Shown here piece after piece: positions 8,542 through 15,453 of a stretch of 15,543 bases of DNA. Positions within the stretch are counted from its first letter, which is position 1. Each line of letters starts with the position of its first letter. A program made the position numbers and the translations under genes. Below the pieces are notes generated by a model, which saw only the letters and a program-made list of their open reading frames with translations, was not told where the DNA came from and did not search any database. Source of the DNA: Planctomycetota bacterium (GTDB taxonomy: Bacteria; Planctomycetota; Brocadiia; JAJRTI01); contig JAJRTI010000376.1 of assembly GCA_024278415.1 (NCBI GenBank), positions 1 to 15,543 on the forward strand. The letters are read 5' to 3'.

Positions 8542-9402
8542 CTACTCGGGCACGACCGGCGGCCGGTTGCGCCCGCTGACGGACACGTAAATGCACGGCC
8601 CCAACACCAGACACGCGCCGATCCAACTCTGAAGGGATATGTTTTCGTGGAAGATCAGCGCCCCCAGGATGACGTTCAACACGGGGGTGACGAACGTGAA
8701 GATTGTGCCCTCCGTGGCCAGTATGACCTTGTAGGAGTACGTGAACATGAGTTGGCCCACCAACGCGAGCAAACTGACCCCGAGCACGATCAGCCAGCCC
8801 TTGGCGTCGAAGTCGAAGCTGCGGCTCATGGCCGGGCCGGCCGCGATCATGACGCCGAACGCGCACATGGACAGCAGAATCGTGTACGACGAGTCCGTGC
8901 GCCGAAGCCGGCGGACGGACGTGACCGCGATGCCGCCCATGACCGCGCCGGCGAGCGCGATGAGCTTGTACGTGAGGTCGCCGGAGATGCCCTTGATGAG
9001 GTACACGCCCGTGAACGCGACGAGCATGGCCGCCCAAATGCTCCAGTGGGGCCGCTCCTTCAGGAACAGCCACGCGAAGATGGACGTGAAGATGGGGTAG
9101 GAAAAGGAGAGCACCGAGCCCTGCGCTAGGCCCATATGGTTGATGGCTTTGAACAAGCAAAGCACCGCACCGCCGCCCATGACCCCACGCACGATCAACA
9201 GCGGCCAGTTCACCGGGCGCAGACGAATCCATCCGCAGAGATGCGCGAGGACGATGACCACCACGCCGAACGTGAACCGCGCGAAGGTCGCCTCCACCGC
9301 GTGGCCCGCGCCCAGCGCCTTCACGCACATGGACATGAGCGAGAAGCACACGGCCGCGGAGAACAGGAGGGCGTAGCCTTGGATTCGGCCGGATGAACGC
9401 AA
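8542..9402 (-). CDS. EamA-family (drug/metabolite transporter superfamily) inner-membrane transporter
   Basis: Encodes 286 residues and begins with TTG at 9402. An AAGGGG motif (9408-9413) sits five bases upstream, overlapping the previous gene's stop, and the first membrane helix begins by residue 9, so an internal ATG would cut into it. The protein is strongly hydrophobic, with about ten predicted helices in two EamA-like halves. The first half includes TFARFTFGVVVIVLAH and the typical GLAQGSVLSFSYPIFTSIFA; the second repeats this as ATEGTIFTFVTPVLNVILGA followed by FHENISLQSWIGA. Family members move amino acids, nucleosides or other small metabolites; the substrate cannot be told. It starts nine bases after the isomerase-like gene's stop, so the two are probably translationally coupled. 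Confidence 0.9.
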   Translation of the reverse strand: MRSSGRIQGYALLFSAAVCFSLMSMCVKALGAGHAVEATFARFTFGVVVIVLAHLCGWIRLRPVNWPLLIVRGVMGGGAVLCLFKAINHMGLAQGSVLSFSYPIFTSIFAWLFLKERPHWSIWAAMLVAFTGVYLIKGISGDLTYKLIALAGAVMGGIAVTSVRRLRRTDSSYTILLSMCAFGVMIAAGPAMSRSFDFDAKGWLIVLGVSLLALVGQLMFTYSYKVILATEGTIFTFVTPVLNVILGALIFHENISLQSWIGACLVLGPCIYVSVSGRNRPPVVPE

Positions 9403-9407
9403 GGAGG

Positions 9408-9413
9408 CCCCTT
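9408..9413 (-). promoter_or_regulatory. Ribosome binding site supporting a TTG start
   Basis: AAGGGG on the minus strand, five bases before TTG at 9402-9400, overlaps the TAA stop (9414-9412) of the preceding gene. No ATG or GTG is available nearby that keeps the first membrane segment whole. Confidence 0.6.
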
Positions 9414-10197
9414 AGAACTTCTCAAGGAATTGTTTCGCGTGCATCACGCCCGCAAGCGGGTCGTCGCTGTCGCGCAGTTCGATCGTGTAGAAGCCGTCGT
9501 ACCCGATGCTGTCCAGCGACGCGACATACGCGAGCCAGTCCACGTCGCCGTCCCCCAGCCGCGTCTCGCGCCGGCCGCCGTCCGGACTGTGCGCACCGTC
9601 CTTCGCGTGCGTGTGAACGATATAGTCCTTGAGCGCGAACACGCCGGCCACGGGATCGAAGCCGCCCATGGCAAGGTTGCCGGGATCGTAGTTGACCTGA
9701 ATGCCGTCGGTGTCGAGCGAGCCAATAAACTGCGCGAGCCGCGCCGGGTCTTCCGCGCCGGTCTCGGTCGCGAGCCGGCGTTCCATGTTTTCCGCGTAAC
9801 GTCCCACTTCGTTGAGCGCTTCGGCCATGACGGCCCACGTCGGGCTCTCTTCGTCGTCGGGCACGCGGCCGATATGCGTGCAGACCACAGGCACCCGCAG
9901 TTCCGTGGCCAGGTCGATGATGCGCATCATGCGGCCCACGACTTCGTCGATCCGGTCGGGGTTGGCGAACCCGCCCTGGCCGAAGTTGCCGCCGAGAGCG
10001 GAAATGTCGAGCCCGCACGACCGCGCGGTGGACATGAGATCGCGGCGTCCGCTGCGGTCGAGGTTCTCCGGAGCGAGTTCGCCGCTTGTCACGTCGATCT
10101 GCACGCCGGACAGGCCCATGCGGCCGGCCATCTTCATGCCCTGGCGCACGCCAAGGCGCAACGTCTCGACGACGACTCCAATGCGAAGGCGAGGCAT
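9412..10197 (-). CDS. Sugar phosphate isomerase/epimerase-like TIM-barrel protein
   Basis: Encodes 261 residues, the usual size for the xylose-isomerase-like / AP endonuclease family 2 fold. AGGAG lies six bases before the ATG. Family-typical barrel segments are visible: GVQIDVTSGEL (31-41), PVVCTHIG (103-110), LATETG with E145, VNYDPGNLAMGG with D171, VHTHAKDG with H195/H197, GDGDVDW (216-221) and YTIELRD with E240. E145, D171, H197 and E240 are at the places where this family binds its divalent metal. Members isomerise or epimerise sugars or inositols, and some are endonucleases; the residue pattern here favours a sugar isomerase, but the substrate is unknown. It lies between lpxB (37 bases upstream) and the EamA gene in the same leftward operon. 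Confidence 0.88.
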   Translation of the reverse strand: MPRLRIGVVVETLRLGVRQGMKMAGRMGLSGVQIDVTSGELAPENLDRSGRRDLMSTARSCGLDISALGGNFGQGGFANPDRIDEVVGRMMRIIDLATELRVPVVCTHIGRVPDDEESPTWAVMAEALNEVGRYAENMERRLATETGAEDPARLAQFIGSLDTDGIQVNYDPGNLAMGGFDPVAGVFALKDYIVHTHAKDGAHSPDGGRRETRLGDGDVDWLAYVASLDSIGYDGFYTIELRDSDDPLAGVMHAKQFLEKF

Positions 10198-10234
10198 AGG
10201 TTACTCCTGAACTACACGTTTTACCCGTGGCACA

Positions 10235-11368
10235 CTACGAACGCGAGGCCACGAACTCCACGATCTCCCGCGCGGCATTGGCAGACGCGCCGGGCTGCGC
10301 CACGCGCCCGCGCAGGGCCTCCAAGTCGGCCACGGCCTGCGCGTAGAGCGCGGGATCCTGGAGGAACTGGATCGCAGACGCGGCAATGCCGTCCGACCGC
10401 GGCTGCGTGAGGATGTGCTCCGGCGCGACTTCCTTGCCGGCCAACACGTTCGCCAAGCCGATCCATGGCGTGCGCACAAACGGCCGGGCGAAGAAGTAGA
10501 ACAGAGGGTTGACGTAATAGATGATCACCATGGGCTTGGCGAAGTACGCGACTTGTAGCGTGGCCGTGCCGGACGTGCAGAGCGAGAGGTCGGACGCGGC
10601 GATCACTTCCGACGCCAAGCCGATCTCGTAGTGATACTCGACTCCCTCGCGGGCCATGATGCGCCGGATGCGCTCCTCGTGCTCCGGCCCGGCGCAAGCG
10701 ATGCAAAACTGCACGTCGCCGACCTCGGACTCGATCGCGCGCGCGGCGCCGATGAGAATCGGCAGCAGGTGCTCGATCTCCTGCTTGCGGCTACCCGGCA
10801 GGATCGACACCATGCGCTTGCCTTCGGCCGGTTTGCAGCGCGCGACCGCGGCCTCGTCGAGCGGCTTGTGGACCAATTCGTCGAAGAGCGGATGGCCGAC
10901 GTACGCGGCCTCGACGCCGTGGCGCTGGTAGAAGTCGACCTCGAACGGATAGATCACCAACACCTTGTCCACCCAGCGTCGTATCTTCTTCACGCGCCAC
11001 GCGCCGTGCGCCCAGATTTGCGGGCTGATGTAGTAGACCACCGGGATGCCGAGCCCATGCGCGGCCTTGGCGACCGGCAGGTTGAAGCCGACGGAATCGC
11101 ACAACACCACCACGTCCGGCCGGTCGCTTCTGAGGATCTCGACGGTCTCTCGGAATATGCCGCGCAGTTCAGGAATACGTTTGAGCGACTGGAGAAACAT
11201 CACCGCCTTGTGCACGGTGTTGTGGTCGAGTTGCATGCCGGCCGCGGCCATGCGCTCGCCGCCGAGGCCGCGTATCTGTGCGTGGGGCGCCAGCTTGAGC
11301 AGCTCGGCGATGAGGTTCGCCGCGTGCGTGTCGCCGGACGTTTCGCCCACGCTGAAGAAGACCTTCAT
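10235..11368 (-). CDS. lpxB: Lipid-A-disaccharide synthase
   Basis: Encodes 377 residues, the normal LpxB length. It joins UDP-2,3-diacylglucosamine to lipid X to form the lipid A disaccharide at the inner membrane (a GT19 glycosyltransferase). Family motifs appear in order: SVGETSGDTHAA (6-17), GLGGERMAAAG (34-44), CDSVGFN (90-96), YYISPQIWAHGAWRVKKIRR (112-131), YVGHPLFDE (156-164), LPGSRKQEIEHLLP (190-203), TSGTATLQVA (265-274), KPMVIIYYVNP (278-288) and GLANVLAGKE (304-313). E9, D91, R194 and N308 correspond to residues needed for activity in E. coli LpxB. Q272 replaces the Glu usual in the SGTATLE motif. The start at 11368 follows GGGAGGG by eight bases and overlaps the upstream gene's stop as ATGA. 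The frame is open further upstream, but that is the shadow of the upstream gene. Confidence 0.96.
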   Translation of the reverse strand: MKVFFSVGETSGDTHAANLIAELLKLAPHAQIRGLGGERMAAAGMQLDHNTVHKAVMFLQSLKRIPELRGIFRETVEILRSDRPDVVVLCDSVGFNLPVAKAAHGLGIPVVYYISPQIWAHGAWRVKKIRRWVDKVLVIYPFEVDFYQRHGVEAAYVGHPLFDELVHKPLDEAAVARCKPAEGKRMVSILPGSRKQEIEHLLPILIGAARAIESEVGDVQFCIACAGPEHEERIRRIMAREGVEYHYEIGLASEVIAASDLSLCTSGTATLQVAYFAKPMVIIYYVNPLFYFFARPFVRTPWIGLANVLAGKEVAPEHILTQPRSDGIAASAIQFLQDPALYAQAVADLEALRGRVAQPGASANAAREIVEFVASRS

Positions 11369-11715
11369 CCGGCCGGCCCTCCCAGGAAGTAGGCGAGCAG
11401 AGCCACCGCGAAGGGCAGCGGACTCAGCAGCCAGGCGAACGCGAGCCCGTACGCCATGTCGGTCGTGAACGCTCCGAACCACACGTCGATGGCGAGGAGC
11501 ACAACCGCGAGTGCCGGGATGCCGACGCCGATGAGGACGACGAACCAGAAGAGGATCGGCATGTCCGGCTGCACGAGTTCGGCGCCCAGCCACACGCATT
11601 GCGCCCAGTACGCGACAGCCGCTGCAACGCACACGTAGGCCCACGCACGGTAGTACGCGACCGCGGCCAGCGCGAACGTCGCGAGCGCGGTGAGGAAGAT
11701 GATCCGGGGGTCCAT
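11365..11715 (-). CDS. Small integral membrane protein, function unknown
   Basis: Encodes 116 residues with about four predicted transmembrane helices (near 5-22, 25-44, 53-77 and 88-112) and no charged or catalytic motif I recognise. AGGA about ten bases before the ATG and a candidate promoter upstream support the start. Its TGA overlaps the lpxB ATG, so the two are translationally coupled. This suggests a role linked to lipid A or envelope synthesis, but that is inference from position only. It is the first gene of the leftward operon. Confidence 0.75.
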   Translation of the reverse strand: MDPRIIFLTALATFALAAVAYYRAWAYVCVAAAVAYWAQCVWLGAELVQPDMPILFWFVVLIGVGIPALAVVLLAIDVWFGAFTTDMAYGLAFAWLLSPLPFAVALLAYFLGGPAG

Positions 11716-11760
11716 CGGGGCCCGTTCCTGGGCAAGTTGACAGCCTATGGGGAAGCTGGT

Positions 11761-11789
11761 ATTGTGCCGCGCCCCGGCAGCGAAGTCAA
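11761..11789 (-). promoter_or_regulatory. Candidate sigma-70 promoter of the lpxB operon
   Basis: On the minus strand, TTGACT (11789-11784) and CACAAT (11766-11761) are separated by exactly 17 bases. The -35 matches five of six and the -10 four of six consensus positions. Transcription would start near 11754, about 39 bases before the first gene's ATG. Confidence 0.5.
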
Positions 11790-11812
11790 GAAAGGGCGAC
11801 GCCCCCTTACGT

Positions 11813-11873
11813 GTGGGAAAACGGAACGATCCGTCTGATCCGTCTGATCAACGCCCGCTCACCCGTGGGAAAA
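11813..11873. repeat. Short repeats between the divergent lpxB operon and the URO-D gene
   Basis: GTGGGAAAA occurs at 11813-11821 and again at 11865-11873. Between them lie a small hairpin (ACGGA-ACGA-TCCGT, 11821-11834) and two tandem copies of ATCCGTCTG (11829-11846) followed by ATC. These could be operator sites for either gene. I could not find a convincing promoter for the rightward gene here. Confidence 0.55.
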
Positions 11874-11898
11874 TGCTGAAAAACGGAGCCCCCAGACA

Positions 11899-13101
11899 AT
11901 GACCCATCGCGAACGCATCGCCGCCGCACTCGCCCATCGCGAGCCCGACCGCGTGCCGATCGATCTCGGCGCGTCGGAGTCGTCCGGGATCATGGGCATT
12001 GCCTATAACCGGCTCAAGCAGCGGCTTGGCGTCGAGGGGCGAACGCAGATCTATGACCTGTCGCAGATGATCGCCAAAGTCGAGCGGCCGGTGCTGGAGG
12101 CCGTGGGCGCGGACGCAATGCCATTGCTCATCGAGCCGCGGGAGTGGAAGCCGTGGGCCCTCCAGGATGGCTCGCCAGCCGAGATCCCAGCCAAGCTGAA
12201 CATCGAGCGCCGCAGCAACGGCGACCTTGAGATCGTGGCGGATGACGGCACGGTCGTGAGCCGTTGCCCGGCTGGGAGCGTGTACTTCGATTGTGTGTGC
12301 CACCCGCTCGCGGACGCGACGACGGTCGAGGAGATCGATGCCGGCCAGCCGCATTTCGAGTCGTTCGATTGGCCCGCGTGCTTCGACGAGACGTACGACG
12401 ACTTGGCCGCGAACGCGAAAGACCTGCACGAGAACACCGACTACTTCATCGTGGGCAACCTGTGGGTCCACGTGTTCGCATCGGGCCAGATTCTCCGCGG
12501 GTTCGACACGTTTATGATGGACCTGCTCGCGGACAAGCCCCTTGCGCACCGGCTCATGGAGCGCCAAGTCGACGCGTACATCGAACGTGCGGACCAGTAC
12601 GTCGACGCGGTGGGCCCGTACGTGGACATTATCCAGGTCAACGACGACCTGGGCATGCAGAGCGGCCCGCAGCTTCGCCCGGAGCTGTACCGTGAGATGG
12701 TGAAGCCGCACCACGCGCGGCTATGGCGCCACATCAAGGAGCGCAGCGGCAAGCCGCTACTCCTGCACTCGTGCGGCTCGGTCTACGACCTCATCCCCGA
12801 CCTGATCGAGATGGGCATCGACGCGCTGAACCCGGTCCAAGTGTCCGCGGCGAACATGTACTCGAAAAAGCTGAAGGACGAATTTGGCTCCGAGATGACT
12901 TTCTGGGGCGGCGGTTGCGACACGCAAGCCGTGCTCGCACGCGGCACACCGCAGGAAGTTCGCGACGAAGTCCGGCGCCGCGTCGACGACCTCGCGCCCG
13001 GCGGCGGCTTCGTGTTCTGCCAAGTCCACAACATCCAGGCCGACGTGCCGGTGGACAACGTCCTCGCCATGTATGAAGAGCTGGGAACGCTAAGCGTGTA
13101 A
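11899..13101 (+). CDS. Uroporphyrinogen decarboxylase (URO-D) family protein, probably a methyltransferase-like branch
   Basis: Encodes 400 residues. GGAG lies ten bases before the ATG. The start MTHRERIAAALAHREPDRVP is the typical opening of this family. The TIM-barrel core is visible through IIQVNDDLGMQSGPQLRPEL and LLLHSCGSVYDLIPDLIEMG. H290 and C292 (HSCG) with C340 (GGGCD) form the His-x-Cys...Cys set used to bind zinc in the MtaA/MtbA corrinoid methyltransferase branch. True HemE lacks this set, so heme synthesis is unlikely. The substrate may be a methylated compound or corrinoid partner, but no corrinoid protein or activator gene is adjacent. It is divergent from the lpxB operon and convergent with the next gene, so probably transcribed alone. 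Confidence 0.85.
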   Translation: MTHRERIAAALAHREPDRVPIDLGASESSGIMGIAYNRLKQRLGVEGRTQIYDLSQMIAKVERPVLEAVGADAMPLLIEPREWKPWALQDGSPAEIPAKLNIERRSNGDLEIVADDGTVVSRCPAGSVYFDCVCHPLADATTVEEIDAGQPHFESFDWPACFDETYDDLAANAKDLHENTDYFIVGNLWVHVFASGQILRGFDTFMMDLLADKPLAHRLMERQVDAYIERADQYVDAVGPYVDIIQVNDDLGMQSGPQLRPELYREMVKPHHARLWRHIKERSGKPLLLHSCGSVYDLIPDLIEMGIDALNPVQVSAANMYSKKLKDEFGSEMTFWGGGCDTQAVLARGTPQEVRDEVRRRVDDLAPGGGFVFCQVHNIQADVPVDNVLAMYEELGTLSV

Positions 13102-13129
13102 CGCGGCGCGGAAACCTGATCCCGCCGCG
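13102..13129. terminator. Possible GC-rich hairpin terminator between convergent genes
   Basis: CGCGGCG (13102-13108) pairs with CGCCGCG (13123-13129) around a 14-base loop, directly after the URO-D stop and five bases from the stop of the convergent gene. No U-tract follows on either strand, so it would be a weak or factor-dependent terminator. Confidence 0.35.
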
Positions 13130-13133
13130 CGGG

Positions 13134-14879
13134 CTATTCCGCGGCGCCAGACTCGCGCTCCAAATGGATCGCATACTCCCCGACGCGGTCGAACGGCAAC
13201 ACGAGCACGAGCTTGGCGGTGGTGATCGATGAGCGGCCGTCTTTGCGATAGGGGTTGAACTGCCACGCGGGCCAGCGCAACGACGCGCCAGAAGGCACGC
13301 TCACTTTGAGCCCGGCGAACACGAAGTGATCGCCGATCTCATGCGCGGAGAGGGCCAGCTTCTTGCGCGCCAGTTTCACCTCGCGGCCTGACGCGAGCTG
13401 CAACGCGGTCGCTCGGCGCAAGAAGGGAACATGGGCCTCGACGCGTCTTCCGGTCGGCGCGGAATAGATCAACGCGAGCCGGCCGTCTTTGTCGACGCGG
13501 GCTTCCGCGCGGCATTCAATGCCGCCGTAGTCCAGGGCCATCGTCGTGCAGCCGTCCTTGGTGCGGAGCCTCGCGGCGTCGGGCGTCCACTTGAGATCGA
13601 CTTGGGGCGTGAAGTCCGGGTGGGTGTTGCCGATGGGCGGCTTCGCCAGCGACGGATCGCCGACGGTGAAGGAGGACCAGTACGGTTGGCATTTCGTGTT
13701 GCCGCCCCCAATGACGAGACCGAGCGCGTCGTGGTAAACGTCGATGAGGTTCTGCCGGTCCTGGAACCAGCGATTTGTTGACTGCGCGGACGTATAGCCT
13801 GAGAACGCCCACTGCCAGGGCTTGCGGCGTTGGATGATCGCGTCGTGGGCGCCGATGATGCTCGTGGCTTGGTCAGCGAGCGCGGGCGACGCGGCGGCCT
13901 TGCCCGCCGCGCCGTAGAGCAGCATGTCCGCCGCGTATTCCGCGTCGACCAGACCGCGGCCGTGGGGGCTGCGGAGGCGGAGTTGGTGCAGCAGAAACGC
14001 GCGGCCCTCAGGCGAATAGCTGAAGCCCGGGTTGCCGAGGCGCACGGCTTTGCTGTAAAGCGTGCGCTCGTCGATGCACGGAATCAGCGTGCCGTCGGGC
14101 CAGATCGCCTTGAGGTGGAACTCCGACGCCCGCTTCAGCGCGTCGAGCGCCGCCGGGTCGTGGGAGAAGTGCTCGTAGATGCCGAGGAACCACGAATACG
14201 CAAAACTGTAAGCGAGCGCCGGGCCCGCGTGCTCCGACCAGAAACCGGCCGGATCCTGCGCGGCCGCGGTGCGGACCATGTACTCGCTGGCCACGCGTTT
14301 CCAGTCGTCTTTGCCGAAGCAGCCTCCCGCGATATAGAGCGCCAGGGCATGGCGGAGCGGCTGGTTGTTCACGCCCGATGTCTTGATGGTGGGGACAATG
14401 TGCTCGAGCCCGCGCACGATGCCTTTCTTCCATTTGGCGCGCGACGCCGCGGGCAGCGCGTCGCCCACGAGCGCGTACGTCTTGGCCCAGTGCGAGTGCA
14501 CGAAGGAACTGTAGAACAGGCCCCAGTCGTCCCCGTTCTTGCGCAGCAGGCGGTACTGGCCTTGGGCGTTCTGCTGTTCGAGCCACACCTCGCCCCCGCG
14601 GGCGATGATGGCCAGCAACTCGGCGTCGTGGTAGTACGGGTTCTTCTCGTGCTCGATCGACCACGCGGCCGCGAGGACAAAGATGGGCATTTGGTCCTGA
14701 TAGACCCACGGCTCCGTGCCGAACTTGCCCGTCTCGGGATGGTAGGAGTCGAGGAGCCTGGGGACGGCCTTCACGATGCACTTCATCAGGTAGTCCCGCG
14801 GCGGCCAGGAGTCCCATGCGGCCGCGGATAAGGTCGACACAAGACAGAGGCCTAAGACGATGCAGTAGAGCTTGAACAT
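13134..14879 (-). CDS. Secreted protein of unresolved family, possible polysaccharide-lyase-like fold
   Basis: Encodes 581 residues. The frame is open up to 14924, but AGGA (14889-14892) nine bases before the ATG at 14879 and the signal peptide MFKLYCIVLGLCLVSTLSAAA beginning there fix the start. Residues 22 to about 320 look mainly helical and rich in aromatics, with QDQMPIFVLAAAW, GVNNQPLRHALALYIAGG and a stretch from W214 including EHAGPALAYSFAYSWFLG. This recalls (alpha/alpha) toroid enzymes acting on polysaccharides. The last 200 residues look beta-rich, ending in KLVLVLPFDRVGEYAIHLE. That two-part layout occurs in several lyase and heparinase-like families, but I cannot assign one, nor point to catalytic residues with confidence. 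It may also be a non-enzymatic glycan-binding protein. Only the URO-D gene is near, in convergent orientation. Confidence 0.8.
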   Translation of the reverse strand: MFKLYCIVLGLCLVSTLSAAAWDSWPPRDYLMKCIVKAVPRLLDSYHPETGKFGTEPWVYQDQMPIFVLAAAWSIEHEKNPYYHDAELLAIIARGGEVWLEQQNAQGQYRLLRKNGDDWGLFYSSFVHSHWAKTYALVGDALPAASRAKWKKGIVRGLEHIVPTIKTSGVNNQPLRHALALYIAGGCFGKDDWKRVASEYMVRTAAAQDPAGFWSEHAGPALAYSFAYSWFLGIYEHFSHDPAALDALKRASEFHLKAIWPDGTLIPCIDERTLYSKAVRLGNPGFSYSPEGRAFLLHQLRLRSPHGRGLVDAEYAADMLLYGAAGKAAASPALADQATSIIGAHDAIIQRRKPWQWAFSGYTSAQSTNRWFQDRQNLIDVYHDALGLVIGGGNTKCQPYWSSFTVGDPSLAKPPIGNTHPDFTPQVDLKWTPDAARLRTKDGCTTMALDYGGIECRAEARVDKDGRLALIYSAPTGRRVEAHVPFLRRATALQLASGREVKLARKKLALSAHEIGDHFVFAGLKVSVPSGASLRWPAWQFNPYRKDGRSSITTAKLVLVLPFDRVGEYAIHLERESGAAE

Positions 14880-14888
14880 GGCAAGTTT

Positions 14889-14892
14889 TCCT
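14889..14892 (-). promoter_or_regulatory. Ribosome binding site fixing the start at 14879
   Basis: AGGA on the minus strand lies nine bases before the ATG at 14879, whereas the in-frame ATG at 14924 would put 15 extra residues ahead of the signal peptide. Confidence 0.55.
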
Positions 14893-14940
14893 ACGAGAAG
14901 GCCGGTGCTTCCTGGCAATTTCATGTGGGGCGACGTCGAT

Positions 14941-15026
14941 CACGAAGGCCACCAAGACACGAAGCCGCACAAAGAGTCCGGCATCAGGAGATTCGTTTCC
15001 CTTGGTGGAATTTCGTGTCTTTGTGG
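14941..15026. repeat. CACNAAG motif cluster in inverted arrangement
   Basis: Four CACNAAG units occur at 14941-14947, 14950-14956, 14958-14964 and 14968-14974. The complementary forms CTTGGTG (15001-15007), TTCGTG (15012-15017) and CTTTGTG (15019-15025) follow. CCACCAAGACACGAA (14949-14963) matches the reverse complement of 15012-15026 at 14 of 15 bases, and CCACCAAG is perfectly complementary to 15001-15008. It looks like a dispersed non-coding repeat or small palindromic element, about 60 bases upstream of the 14879 start. Confidence 0.7.
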
Positions 15027-15029
15027 CGT

Positions 15030-15235
15030 CCGTCTCCTGGCGGCTTCGCGACTCCATACGGCGAGACAAGCGCGAGGGTTATCACATGACGTAGGTATCA
15101 ACGGAACTCAAGCTGAACATGCGGCCACATGAGGATGGCATTCGCGGTACGGCGAACACAGGGCCGACGCAATGCCATTGCCTCAGGGAACTCCGTCCGC
15201 AGGATCCACGATGCATTGGCCAGGGCAGACTCCGT
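15030..15235. other. Non-coding stretch with no supported gene
   Basis: No frame here has a ribosome binding site or a recognisable protein. A 68-codon minus-strand frame (15098-15304) has no known motif and runs into the hairpin element, so I do not call it. Together with the flanking repeats, the 664 bases right of 14879 hold no gene I can support. Confidence 0.6.
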
Positions 15236-15453
15236 GGCAAGCTTTAGCTGGCCTTTCTGAGTGCCACCAGATTCATCTGGTGGTGAGCATGGCAATCGAC
15301 TCAACTCGATGAGGAGCCTGCTTCAGCAGGACTTCTCTTGCTGCTGCAAGCGAATCAAGAAGCCGCGCTAAAGCGCGCTCCAGCCAATGAAGCGAAAACT
15401 TTCTGTCCACCACGTGAACGTGGTGGCAAGGCAGGGAGCCAGCTAAAGCTGGC
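15236..15453. repeat. Mirror-image six-hairpin element, two inverted copies of a three-hairpin unit
   Basis: Hairpins in order: (1) 15236-15253, GGC-A-AGCT-TT-AGCT-G-GCC with one A-G mismatch; (2) 15264-15283, CCACCAGAT-TC-ATCTGGTGG; (3) 15317-15330, CCTGCT-TC-AGCAGG; a centre hairpin 15337-15350, CTTGC-TGCT-GCAAG; (3') 15364-15377, CGCGCT-AA-AGCGCG; (2') 15407-15426, CCACCACGT-GA-ACGTGGTGG; (1') 15438-15453, GCCAGCT-AA-AGCTGGC. Spacing between hairpin centres is 29 and 50 bases in the left half and 29 and 46 in the right. The right half read in reverse complement aligns with the left, with TTYA at every hairpin centre. Stem differences between the halves are compensatory. Confidence 0.9.

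Noticed and set aside
11899..13101. hemE, uroporphyrinogen decarboxylase of heme synthesis
   Set aside because: The HSC and GGGCD zinc-type residues and a length of 400 point to the methyltransferase-like branch; no other heme gene is adjacent.
13830..14831. A 333-codon plus-strand open frame
   Set aside because: It is the antisense shadow of the secreted protein gene, with low-complexity Arg/Val composition.
15098..15304. A possible 68-residue protein on the minus strand
   Set aside because: It has no ribosome binding site or known motif and overlaps the hairpin element, so coding is not supported.
15236..15453. CRISPR array
   Set aside because: The hairpins differ in stem sequence, are arranged in mirror orientation and lack identical repeats with unique spacers.
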